Made by a program: the position numbers and the translations under genes. 64,000 bases of DNA from Sipunculus nudus (taxonomy: Eukaryota > Annelida > Sipuncula > Golfingiida > Sipunculidae): the NCBI GenBank assembly GCA_026874595.1, contig CM049309.1, positions 66,694,926-66,758,925 on the forward strand. The letters are read 5' to 3'. Each line of letters opens with the position of its first letter. The stretch's first letter is position 1. Of the stretch, positions 49,401 through 54,574 are shown piece after piece. The notes under the pieces were generated by a model. It saw only the letters and a list, made by a program, of their open reading frames with translations, was not told the DNA's origin and made no database searches.

Positions 49401-52400
49401 AAGCGCCCTCTATCTTCCTCCCTCAGAAGCTTTTTAACAACTCTATGATAGTTCGCTCTGGTTCTACGTCGGATGTCCGCAACATATCCAGTTCGGGGCC
49501 GCCCGCTATCTCTCCAAATATTGTGCCACAACAATGCTTTTTTACGTTCTGGTTCTGCAATCTCATGCCAGAATGGTTTTCTTTTTTTCTTTGGTAAATG
49601 AGTGGGAATTGTATCTTTTGAGGCTTTAAACATGCATTGTATCATATCGCTACACATATCCTCAATCAAATCACAGTGTTTTTTGTTTTTACATAAAGGG
49701 TTATTACAGTAAAAAACATCAGCTGGAAAACTTTTGTTACAAAGTAAGGTGTTCAATGTACGTTTATAGTTCAATTTGTCATCAGATGTTGCCCTGTTCC
49801 AGTTAATACCCCCCGTTCTATTGTTATTGTGGCATATTAGATCTACACCTTTATGTGAACAGTTCATCTCCATGATAATAACATTATGATTGGAGGTATT
49901 GTCAACGTCAGTTATGACTTTGGCCGTTACAAGTTTATCATAAATATTACGTGAACATATAAAATGATCAATTGCTGATACGGAACTACTATCATAACTT
50001 TCGTATGTAGCTTGACACTCAGCTTTTTCATGATTCCATACAAAATATAAATTTAAATCCAGCACTAATTGCTTTAAGTAATTTACATTACCCGTGGACC
50101 TACTCAAATCTACATTTAGGTCACCTGCAATTACAACTGCGTCACATGGATTCCTAGCAATTATCTGCTGTACCACGTTCAGGCATTCCAAAAATTCATT
50201 TTCAACATCTCTAGCCCTGGTGTCACATGGTAAATAACAGCAAATAAATAAGATATTAAAAGTAGCATCCACATTAACTAGTATAGCACAAATGCGAGAG
50301 TGGTCTTTCTGAAGTATGGTTACCCTGCTGGACAAGCATTGACGCCAAAGGATGGCCACGCCACCCTTAGGCCTACCTAAATGTATGTCCCTGCTAGAGT
50401 CCCTGCCTGATACGGCTGTGTAACTATAATTTTCATCAATGTCCGCTAAATATGTTAACTGACTATTTTGTAGCCAGGTTTCTTGAAGAAACATTATATC
50501 AGCGTGTTGTTCTTTCAATACGCGTTTAATATACTGTCTCTTTGAGAGATGTTTAACACCTGTACAGTTGTACGAGGCGAGTGTTAAGGAAGCCATATTC
50601 ATGATGGAGGTGATGTTCCATGACCAGCATTGTTAACCACCTCTGAAGACACGATATTGCTCTTTCTAAAGAACTTTCTACACCAGATTCCATCTGGCCA
50701 GAAGTCTTCTTTCATCACCGTGGTAATGTCCTTTGTGTTTATAGTCAGTTTAAAAGATTTCATACGTGCGTCAGGATGTGATATTTGTTCAAGTTTCTCT
50801 ACATTTACACCTTCCTCAGAAATAAATTCACGAAGCTGGTCGTCGCCTATATCCACATGAACACGTGACACAAATAAGTCAGTATACTTGGCACCACTTC
50901 TGATGGTTATATTATTGCGTTTACCTTGAATACATTCCTGATTCCGGGCCAGCCGCCGTTTTTCCTGTCGCTGATACGAGTAATCACCCGTATTTGATTC
51001 CCGATAGCTGTGATTATCCCGACGAACCCTGGGCTCATGTGTAGTCGGAACGTCTGTTTTGTCCATCTGTTTCTTTTGTGATATTATGATATGATTATAA
51101 TTTTCTGAGCTATAGGGTTTCTCTGCTGGGACATGTATGCATCATCACTTGATCGGTCTTTGGAGACCGATTGGGTAACACCTGGTGGTTGGGCTGATCT
51201 CTTGACGGCTGCTGCATAAGCTGGTTGATTTCCACATTGCTCGTTCTGCAGCTGATGCACCAGGAACTGTAGGGTTTTTATTGCCTCTGCATTTGTTTCT
51301 GCCCTAAGTTCTACCAGACCTATACGTTGTTCATGTTCACTGATTCGCTCTGCGCTCGGCACATCTGTTTCGTCGGGACTAAATTTGGGTACTTTGTTTA
51401 AGTCCCAATGGGTGAAAACTATATTCCAGTCCTTACGTTTGTCTAGGCGCTGGAAGGCTGCTATCATGTCAGCTGCATGTGCCTCATGTGCCTCTCTCAC
51501 AGATGTGCTTTGCCTCTCATATCTCTTACCGATAATGTCGGAGGTAGAGGCTGTTTCCCATAGGATTCTTTTTGCTTGTTTAATTGTCTCTGGTGTATAA
51601 AATCTACATACCGCTTTCCTGATGTTTTCAGCTGTGCTTCTATGAATATAGAACTGAATATATGTCAAAACATCATTGACCACATATTTAGTGTTTGAGT
51701 GTTCCGGGTCATCACCTTCCTCAATAGATCCATTCATTGATGTATCAAGATCTGGATGATGATCCGACTCTACATCATTGGATTCAGCTGATGCTAGCGA
51801 CATTGGGTCAGTTCCAGATTCTCTGTTTTCAGCCTGCTGGCTGCTCTTTGGCAAAGATCCGTTTTTTGGTGTATATATCTGAGGCCACTTTATTGTTGCA
51901 CATTCTAAGCAGTACATGCTATCGTCAATTCGGGTCGCCACAGACTTTCTCTTTTTCTTACACTCATAACAGGTACTGTACGGCATGGTATACTCTTAAT
52001 AGTAGGCCTACAATCCTCTGGTCTGTTTAATGGGTTTCTTAAAAAGTGTTCAATTGGTAGCGGTATGACATGGTTTAGTGAACTCGCACGATAGATCACC
52101 ACAACCAGGCTACTGTTGACATGCGGCGGAACTAGACCATGACAGGGGATTTCCAGTCACAGGTGACACGTTGACAACCCGGTTGTTGTTGGTAACCAGA
52201 ATGAGCGATATTTGCAGAACAAGTCTTTATCTCCGAATTAATTATGTTAAGACACACCCAAAAGATGTATCTATGCGTTGAATGGGAATTCTTATCCGTG
52301 ATCAGTATCTTGGCGTGATAGTTTGGAGGTAGTGTTCGTCACTTACCAGGTTTACATTAGATATTTTGTCCATGAATGATGAACGCACGCCTTGTACGCC

Positions 52401-53497
52401 TGGGCCTCTTATTATATAAGTCAAGTTTGAAACCAATATTTCAAACTAAACTGGTGTTATCATCTGAAAAATAATATGTGGATTGATGGCCCCCACGACC
52501 TTGACCTTGTGACCCTAAAATCCATCAGGTACTTTCACTATTGACAGATGAGCAACATCTGAAGATAGAATGTTTGGAACAGAAAGTTGGCTAAAAATAC
52601 ATCAACAATCTTTTTTAAAGAAGTGGGTCCTGTGACCTTGACCTTTGGCCTTATGACCCCAAAATCAAAAGGGTTCTTACATTATTGATGGGTCATATAT
52701 AAGTCAAGATGGAAACCAATATGTCAATCTAATCTCGAGTTATCATCCAGAAACAAATATGTGGACAGATGGGCCCCTGAGACGATGACCTTTGACCTTG
52801 TGACCCCCAAATCAATCAGTTTCTTCCCCTATTGGCAGTTCAGCTATATGTGCAAGATGGAAGGTTTTGGATGAAAAGTTTGGCTTAAATGCATCCACTG
52901 TCTTTCAAAATAAGTGGGTACTGTGACCTTGACCTTTGACCTCATGACCCCAAAACTGAACAGAATCTTCCCCTATTGGCAGGTTAGCAATATCTTGAAG
53001 ATCAAGGTTTGGGATGAAAAGTTTGGCTTCAAATGCATATACATTCTTTTTAAAGAAATGAGTCCTGTGACCATGACCCTTTGGACCCCAAAATCCACAT
53101 GGTTCTTACTTTAGTGGTGAGTCATTTATAAGTTAAGTCTGAAACCAATATGTCAAACTAAACTGGAGTTATCATCTGAAAACTAATTTGTGAACAGATG
53201 GCCCCTGTGACCTTGACCTTTGACCATGTAACCCCAAATTCATTCATGCTCTCCCCATACTGGCAAGTCAGCTAAATGTGCAAAATGGAAAGTTTGGGAT
53301 GAAAAGCTTGGCTTAAAATGCAGCCATTATCTTTTTAAAATAGTGAGTCCTGTGACCTTGACCTCTGACCTCATGACCCAAAAATCATATAGGTTCTTTC
53401 TTAAGTGGTGGGCCATATGTAAGTCAAGTTTGAAATCCATGTGTCAATACAACCTGGAGTTATCATCTTGAAACAAATTTGTGTGGATGGATGGATG

Positions 53498-53534
<37 letters not shown>

Positions 53535-54207
53535 GGTGATAACTATATGGCATCCACTTGTGATCAATAAACACACCAGGTATGGGACACTAGATGTAAT
53601 TACAGCTGAGAAACTTACATGATTGTTGTCATTTTATAGTAAAAAAAAATTAAAATATTTGTTAAAATAACAAAAAATACAGGTGGTGCCACCACTTTTC
53701 GGGAACTGACATAAATAGTCATGGTCAATATTCAAGGCAAGATTCATGACAATCCATGCATTAATTATCTAGATATTGGAGGTTTTGTATTACATTTTTG
53801 ATTATTCTGGGGGGTACTTTCAAGCCCCATAGCTCGGAGGATATAGGTCCCAGTGACCAAAGCATTCACACTGGTTATAATTGATCAGTCTAATAAGAAT
53901 TTTAGCCAGTCCCACAGGTGGTCTTTTTACACTGTATTTCATTTAAAAATTGCTAAATATTCACCAGATATCTGCTCTGATGGGCATGTGGCTAACTTAG
54001 GTATCACACAACACTGCAGCTGTTAATGTCCATATAAAATTTAGTACACCTATAAGCAGAGGCCATTACCCACTCACCATCAGGGTCCTCCTCATCTCGG
54101 TGGACTTTCTCTACTCGTGCCAAGTTCCCAGAGTCAAACTTATTTGAGAAGAGCAGCCCGCCACATCGAATCTCCATGATGACCTATGGCTGAGTCAGCT
54201 TTGAAAG
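18352..54207 (-). CDS. AGBL5: Cytosolic carboxypeptidase 5 (AGBL5/CCP5), 16 coding exons
   Basis: Coding exons in transcript order: 54,177-54,078; 46,959-46,860; 46,430-46,259; 41,774-41,608; 41,058-40,881; 40,605-39,661; 38,957-38,788; 38,374-38,239; 36,962-36,775; 35,868-35,723; 35,216-34,699; 34,032-33,968; 33,660-33,461; 32,719-32,656; 22,945-22,837; 18,528-18,352. All phases agree, giving 1,144 aa (human is about 890; the extra length is in the mid-exon-6 insert and the C-terminal tail). The N-terminus [20 protein letters not shown] is nearly identical to vertebrate AGBL5. M14 zinc ligands are H248 and E251 (HPGE) and H533 (DLHGH), substrate residues lie in GVNLNR, and the catalytic glutamate is E615 ([11 protein letters not shown]). 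In the known family CCP5 removes the branch-point glutamate from polyglutamylated tubulin in the cytosol and cilia. A splice acceptor at 54,208 implies an unplaced 5' non-coding exon. Confidence 0.92.
18527..19319. repeat. 42-bp minisatellite of splice-acceptor units, 19 copies
   Basis: Units begin at 18,527 and every exact 42 bp to 19,283 with no indels and only scattered substitutions. Read on the minus (gene) strand, each unit is a pyrimidine-rich stretch then TTTGTTTTACAG followed by AAGAGAGAC, a complete 3' splice site. The first unit is the real acceptor of AGBL5 exon 16. All three minus-strand frames are open over long distances (18,503-19,333, 18,516-19,337 and 18,352-18,915). In the exon 16 frame the unit would read [14 protein letters not shown]. 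Confidence 0.93.
19320..19759. other. Intron 15 stretch without recognised feature
   Basis: AT-rich; nothing supported. Confidence 0.5.
19760..22018. mobile_element. Helitron-like (pearl/HINE-type) element F
   Basis: Core-type motifs begin near 19,771 with a poly-T then GGTGGCACCACCAGTCTTGTA, with a second weaker copy near 19,905. From about 20,390 a unit containing ACCATTTGAACAAACTTGA and CCCATAACTCAGCCAAAA repeats. The three best copies near 21,034-21,390 are about 180 bp apart and nearly identical. GGCGCCACC recurs near 21,540. The right part is ACGGACGCCGGACGACGCC (about 21,963) followed by a weak hairpin ending GCTAACAAAAA. The left end is not certain, and the 20,055-20,295 minisatellite lies inside. 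Confidence 0.55.
20055..20295. repeat. Nested short tandem repeats with TGATCA
   Basis: Four copies of an approximately 26-bp unit containing CATGAGGTGATCACATG (20,138-20,224) are flanked on both sides by copies of a unit containing TGGCTGCACTGAATGAACT. TGATCA within the palindromic GTGATCAC occurs in each of the four central units. Confidence 0.75.
22019..22836. other. Intron 15 remainder with poly(C)-poly(A)
   Basis: A C-run at about 22,387-22,399 passes straight into an A-run to about 22,430. No coding exon was recognised. Confidence 0.6.
22837..22945 (-). CDS. AGBL5: AGBL5 exon 15
   Basis: Encodes R1050 (completed) to K1086: [20 protein letters not shown] followed by a Pro/Lys-rich end ([12 protein letters not shown]). 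The acceptor is CTCTTTCAG and the donor GTATAG. It is entered in phase 2 and left in phase 0, exactly joining exons 14 and 16 across a 9.7-kb intron. The basic cluster could serve as a nuclear or microtubule-binding signal, which is inference only. Confidence 0.7.
22946..29671. other. AGBL5 intron 14, right of exon 15
   Basis: About 6.7 kb of AT-rich intron. A G-run lies at about 25,991-26,002. No exon on either strand passed both coding and splice-site inspection. Short open frames here are scattered and look random. Confidence 0.55.
27570..27800 (+). mobile_element. SINE-like fragment
   Basis: A B-box-like GATTTCGAATCTC near 27,580 is followed by a GC-richer body (CGGTCGGCACCCACCCAAGG, GGGTTCCTTGGTGG). 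The composition contrasts with the AT-rich surroundings. No A-box or tail was recognised, so this is tentative. Confidence 0.3.
29672..31072. mobile_element. 1.4-kb TA-flanked DNA transposon, non-autonomous
   Basis: Terminal inverted repeats of 26 bp with one mismatch start CCGTAAAATCTCCACTTAAA (left) and CCCTAAAATCTCCACTTAAA (right end, reverse complement). Both are flanked by TA (29,670-29,671 and 31,073-31,074), as in Tc1/mariner/pogo elements. Inside, TGCGGTTTTA recurs near 29,749, 30,955, 31,029 and 31,046, like subterminal transposase-binding repeats. No transposase frame was found. The interior around 30,180-30,420 is GC-richer than its surroundings. Confidence 0.75.
31075..32655. other. 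AGBL5 intron 14, left of exon 14
   Basis: AT-rich with T-runs near 31,130 and an (ATT)n run at about 31,229-31,255. Nothing else supported. Confidence 0.55.
32656..32719 (-). CDS. AGBL5: AGBL5 exon 14
   Basis: Short exon encoding [20 protein letters not shown] and the start of R1050. The acceptor is CTTTTATAG and the donor GTAAGTTT. Phases match both neighbours; there is little conservation to lean on. Confidence 0.7.
32720..33460. other. AGBL5 intron 13
   Basis: Plain intron; a short TG-rich run at about 33,427-33,455 borders the exon 13 donor. Confidence 0.6.
33461..33660 (-). CDS. AGBL5: AGBL5 exon 13
   Basis: Encodes a strongly basic Lys/Arg/Ser stretch (residues 962-1028), including [18 protein letters not shown] and [14 protein letters not shown]. 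This fits the basic, disordered tail of CCP5 proteins and possible nuclear-localisation signals. The acceptor is TTTTACAG and the donor GTAGGCAC. Confidence 0.8.
33968..34032 (-). CDS. AGBL5: AGBL5 exon 12
   Basis: Encodes [20 protein letters not shown] and two more residues. The donor is a consensus GTAAGTG and the acceptor TTGATAG. Phases 0 in and 2 out match both neighbours. Confidence 0.75.
34033..34698. other. AGBL5 intron 11
   Basis: AT-rich intron with a T-run near 34,558; nothing else supported. Confidence 0.6.
34699..35216 (-). CDS. AGBL5: AGBL5 exon 11
   Basis: Encodes residues 768-940, a Ser/Thr/Pro-rich, probably disordered region ending in an acidic helix-like stretch ([17 protein letters not shown]). 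The acceptor is GGTTCACAG. The donor is taken at GTAATT because the phase then fits exon 12; the open frame itself runs on into the intron to 34,660. Confidence 0.8.
35217..35722. other. AGBL5 intron 10
   Basis: AT-rich intron; nothing else supported. Confidence 0.6.
35723..35868 (-). CDS. AGBL5: AGBL5 exon 10
   Basis: Encodes an Asn/Gln-rich linker ending RRDLGPVKE, which matches the LGPVRE segment after the catalytic region of vertebrate AGBL5. The acceptor is TGTTTACAG and the donor GTATGCC. Confidence 0.82.
35869..36774. other. AGBL5 intron 9
   Basis: Mostly plain intron. On the plus strand, 36,471-36,674 is a 67-codon open frame with unusually protein-like composition ([16 protein letters not shown]), just after an acceptor-like TTTTGTAG. 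It matches nothing I recognise and is treated as unexplained. Confidence 0.45.
36775..36962 (-). CDS. AGBL5: AGBL5 exon 9
   Basis: Encodes [20 protein letters not shown] and the following helix ([20 protein letters not shown]), the conserved end of the M14 domain in CCP5. The acceptor is AAATTACAG and the donor GTAATCC. Confidence 0.92.
36963..38238. other. AGBL5 intron 8
   Basis: AT-rich intron; no exon, RNA gene or element end recognised. Confidence 0.6.
38239..38374 (-). CDS. AGBL5: AGBL5 exon 8
   Basis: Encodes [14 protein letters not shown] with the catalytic glutamate (E615), then the Pro-rich [18 protein letters not shown] typical of CCP5. The acceptor is AATTTCAG and the donor GTAGGG. 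Confidence 0.93.
38788..38957 (-). CDS. AGBL5: AGBL5 exon 7
   Basis: Encodes [20 protein letters not shown], the NFSERNMY segment and [20 protein letters not shown], all nearly invariant in CCP5. The acceptor is GATGACAG and the donor GTCAGTC. Confidence 0.93.
38958..39660. other. AGBL5 intron 6
   Basis: AT-rich intron; nothing else supported. Confidence 0.6.
39661..40605 (-). CDS. AGBL5: AGBL5 exon 6 (catalytic core)
   Basis: Encodes residues 240-554: [20 protein letters not shown] (zinc ligands H248, E251), [28 protein letters not shown], then a Thr/Gln/Ser-rich insert of roughly 190 residues, then [15 protein letters not shown] (third ligand H533). The insert sits where vertebrate CCP5 also has a variable loop but differs in sequence. 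The exon starts with GTG (Val) after an AATAG acceptor and leaves in phase 0 at GTATGGG. Confidence 0.95.
40881..41058 (-). CDS. AGBL5: AGBL5 exon 5
   Basis: Encodes [30 protein letters not shown] and LFPDKLSP, matching the CCP N-domain to catalytic-domain junction. The acceptor is TATTGCAG and the donor GTAGGTT. Confidence 0.93.
41608..41774 (-). CDS. AGBL5: AGBL5 exon 4
   Basis: Encodes [20 protein letters not shown], then [20 protein letters not shown], matching the CCP5 N-domain. The acceptor is TCATTACAG and the donor GTAATT. Confidence 0.93.
41775..42323. other. AGBL5 intron 3, upstream of element A
   Basis: Nothing recognised before the Helitron-like element begins. Confidence 0.5.
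42324..45806. mobile_element. Helitron-like (pearl/HINE-type) element A, ~338-bp core
   Basis: Left end: AAACAAGTGACCCATGGGTC followed by ATGATGCTCAGCTGAC. Core: about nine to ten units, each with an A-rich tract, GGTGGCGCCACCAGTCTGCAG, ATTCTGGGGGGTACTTTGG and GGATATGGGTAACAGAGACC. The palindrome recurs at about 43,077, 43,414, 43,753, 44,088, 44,440, 44,777, 45,115 and 45,454 (335-352 bp apart); the first units are rearranged. Then ACGGACAGACAGACGG (45,723 on) and a hairpin with arms TAGCTCAGCATGACT / AGTCAGCTGAGCTA (45,770-45,802), ending CTAAAAA. Hairpin plus CTAA fits a Helitron 3' end (CTRR). Non-coding; it lies in AGBL5 intron 3. Confidence 0.75.
45807..46258. other. AGBL5 intron 3, downstream of element A
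   Basis: Plain AT-rich intron; nothing supported. Confidence 0.55.
46259..46430 (-). CDS. AGBL5: AGBL5 exon 3
   Basis: Encodes [40 protein letters not shown] and [13 protein letters not shown], almost identical to vertebrate AGBL5. The acceptor is TGTGCAG and the donor GTTGGT. Confidence 0.94.
46860..46959 (-). CDS. AGBL5: AGBL5 exon 2
   Basis: Encodes [20 protein letters not shown] and [12 protein letters not shown], matching the [13 protein letters not shown] segment of vertebrate AGBL5. The acceptor is ATCATACAG and the donor GTTAGG. Confidence 0.92.
47552..50602 (-). CDS. LINE ORF2: endonuclease-reverse transcriptase, 1,016 aa
   Basis: The N-terminal APE-type endonuclease (about 5-245) shows SYNCTG, QET (40-42), GDLN (160-163) and IDH (211-213). 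The usual SDH triplet reads SNH at 237-239. The reverse transcriptase (about 540-800) shows [27 protein letters not shown] (634-640), [11 protein letters not shown] and YADD (732-735). The C-terminus has CSFYGSQSW and LKLPPTAHK, a segment common after the RT of such elements. No RNase H was seen. The start ATG overlaps the ORF1 stop by four bases (ATGA at 50,599-50,602), a layout used for coupled translation in some LINEs. It encodes the enzymes that nick the target DNA and copy the element RNA into it. Confidence 0.95.
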   Translation of the reverse strand: MNMASLTLASYNCTGVKHLSKRQYIKRVLKEQHADIMFLQETWLQNSQLTYLADIDENYSYTAVSGRDSSRDIHLGRPKGGVAILWRQCLSSRVTILQKDHSRICAILVNVDATFNILFICCYLPCDTRARDVENEFLECLNVVQQIIARNPCDAVVIAGDLNVDLSRSTGNVNYLKQLVLDLNLYFVWNHEKAECQATYESYDSSSVSAIDHFICSRNIYDKLVTAKVITDVDNTSNHNVIIMEMNCSHKGVDLICHNNNRTGGINWNRATSDDKLNYKRTLNTLLCNKSFPADVFYCNNPLCKNKKHCDLIEDMCSDMIQCMFKASKDTIPTHLPKKKRKPFWHEIAEPERKKALLWHNIWRDSGRPRTGYVADIRRRTRANYHRVVKKLLREEDRGRLCRMATAVTKDHSRNLWTEIKKLQPPQRRNAHIIDGLNTNKDISNKFKDKYNNLYNVCATDSKEQGILMETIHATIAHDSNILHRDHTITVQQVAEGIAMLKTGKSDGLNNLYSDNIIYSSNRCNVLLSLMYTAMLSHGYFPRCINNSVIVPIPKDRNGNLNDSENYRGIALSSSIGKLFEIIISQVYNNCFRSSELQFAFKENHSTTMCATVLKEIVSYYRSRGSKVYSCCLDASKAFDRLNFGKMFSLLIKKGIPGVIVRLLYDQYKNQSICVAWNGETSDSFCSKNGVKQGGVLSPLIFNLYIDELLSRLRLSDIGCHIGHKYAGCLAYADDLMLLAPSASGLQKLVNICSKYGIEYSITYNHKKSVCLEFGNELNMDYPTIVLDNNKLKWENRIKYLGIYISSSLTDSDDICRKRADFFVKVNSLVGNFGHLPRKLVNILFSQYCCSFYGSQSWKLKSKDIASLITAYNKGLRCILKLPPTAHKYIVLNIAGKKPLRCQLELRFMNMFYSMYSSDNSLVSHVARNACRDLLTHLGGNISYMMEQYGFLYAKMSKSYQKEIRKQIINRFSFNEDEYAQAELVREIIECLDCTMYVENFDRADLEHMLAVISTQ
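50599..51066 (-). CDS. LINE ORF1, C-terminal part (RRM-like), 155 aa
   Basis: [20 protein letters not shown] and the following segment through [13 protein letters not shown] resemble the RNA-binding-like domain at the end of ORF1p in invertebrate CR1/jockey-type elements. It opens 18 nt after the stop of the upstream ORF1 part and in another frame, so the two were probably one ORF, separated by a one-base shift somewhere around 51,090-51,115. Its own ATG (51,066) may not be a genuine start. Confidence 0.75.
   Translation of the reverse strand: MDKTDVPTTHEPRVRRDNHSYRESNTGDYSYQRQEKRRLARNQECIQGKRNNITIRSGAKYTDLFVSRVHVDIGDDQLREFISEEGVNVEKLEQISHPDARMKSFKLTINTKDITTVMKEDFWPDGIWCRKFFRKSNIVSSEVVNNAGHGTSPPS
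51084..51986 (-). CDS. LINE ORF1, N-terminal part, 300 aa
   Basis: Starts with a CxxC...CxxC zinc-ribbon-like motif (CYECKK...CLEC). It then has an acidic linker and the segment [20 protein letters not shown] followed by [16 protein letters not shown], a domain found at the start of many invertebrate retroelement ORF1 proteins. A helical, coiled-coil-like region follows (about 215-250). The presumed role is RNA-binding chaperone in the retrotransposition particle. The reading frame ends early compared with an unbroken ORF1. Confidence 0.8.
   Translation of the reverse strand: MPYSTCYECKKKRKSVATRIDDSMYCLECATIKWPQIYTPKNGSLPKSSQQAENRESGTDPMSLASAESNDVESDHHPDLDTSMNGSIEEGDDPEHSNTKYVVNDVLTYIQFYIHRSTAENIRKAVCRFYTPETIKQAKRILWETASTSDIIGKRYERQSTSVREAHEAHAADMIAAFQRLDKRKDWNIVFTHWDLNKVPKFSPDETDVPSAERISEHEQRIGLVELRAETNAEAIKTLQFLVHQLQNEQCGNQPAYAAAVKRSAQPPGVTQSVSKDRSSDDAYMSQQRNPIAQKIIIIS
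53640..53875. repeat. Single diverged unit of the element A core
   Basis: An A-rich tract, then GGTGGTGCCACCAC, then ATTATCTAGATATTGGAGG and ATTCTGGGGGGTACTTTCAA with GGATATAGG match one 338-bp unit of element A. There are no ends. It is an orphan copy in AGBL5 intron 1. Confidence 0.75.
54078..54207 (-). CDS. AGBL5: AGBL5 exon with start codon
   Basis: The ATG is at 54,175-54,177 and encodes [20 protein letters not shown], then [14 protein letters not shown]; the N-terminus is diagnostic of AGBL5. The 30 bases upstream are 5' UTR preceded by a good acceptor (TTCTGTTACAG), so at least one non-coding exon must lie further right. The donor is GTGAGTG. Confidence 0.93.
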
Positions 54208-54574
54208 CTGTAACAGAACAAAGCAAGTATATACATACACAAAACTGACTGCAAATATTTACCACTTTGTTCTAATACCACAAGCTCAGCATATCTTTAA
54301 AAAAGTATGTGAAACTAGCTTGTGGTAAACAGAATCAGTAGGAAACAAGAATATGTGTGTATTTATGCATTATCCGCAAAGATATATTCAGAGCTTAAAA
54401 AAAGGAGAAAACTAGGTATCTGAAACACTTGAAATGCAAAAGCAAGTTTAACCTACAATGACTTTTGTATTACTGTCAATTCAACTGATTAAAGTATGAT
54501 TAGTTGATTTAATAGTAATACAATATTTTTTAAGTGACTTAAACCTTATGAAAGCAAAACTGGTACTGCATTCT

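Larger units (their letters stand above)
47427..52412 (-). mobile_element. Near-intact APE-type LINE nested in element B
   Basis: About 5.0 kb. On the minus strand the order is a 5' UTR of about 0.43 kb, ORF1 in two frames, then ORF2 (endonuclease plus RT), then a 3' UTR of about 120 bp with AATAAA and an ATAATAAT tail. The satellite core of element B is cut between 'GGTGGGCCATAT' (47,424) and 'ATAAGTCAAGTTTGAAA' (52,415); uninterrupted copies of that junction exist elsewhere in the arrays. Target duplication is short and blurred by AT repeats (about ATTAT). It is in the same orientation as AGBL5. The long ORF2 shows it is young. The domain set is jockey/CR1-like; the exact clade is not determined. 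Confidence 0.9.
47057..53570. mobile_element. Helitron-like element B with GACC-type core, split by a LINE
   Basis: Left end: GGGACCCTTGGGTCTCCACG then CTCAGCTG, like the left ends of elements A and C. The core has units of about 145-290 bp containing GTGACCTTGACCTTTGACC, ATGACCCCAAAATCA and TGGGATGAAAAGTTTGGCTT. It is interrupted at about 47,425 and resumes at about 52,414. The right part is a GGATGGATGGACAGACAGAC run (53,483 on) and GGTGATAACTATATGGCATC; the 3' hairpin is not clear here. It lies in AGBL5 intron 1 and is non-coding. Confidence 0.65.
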
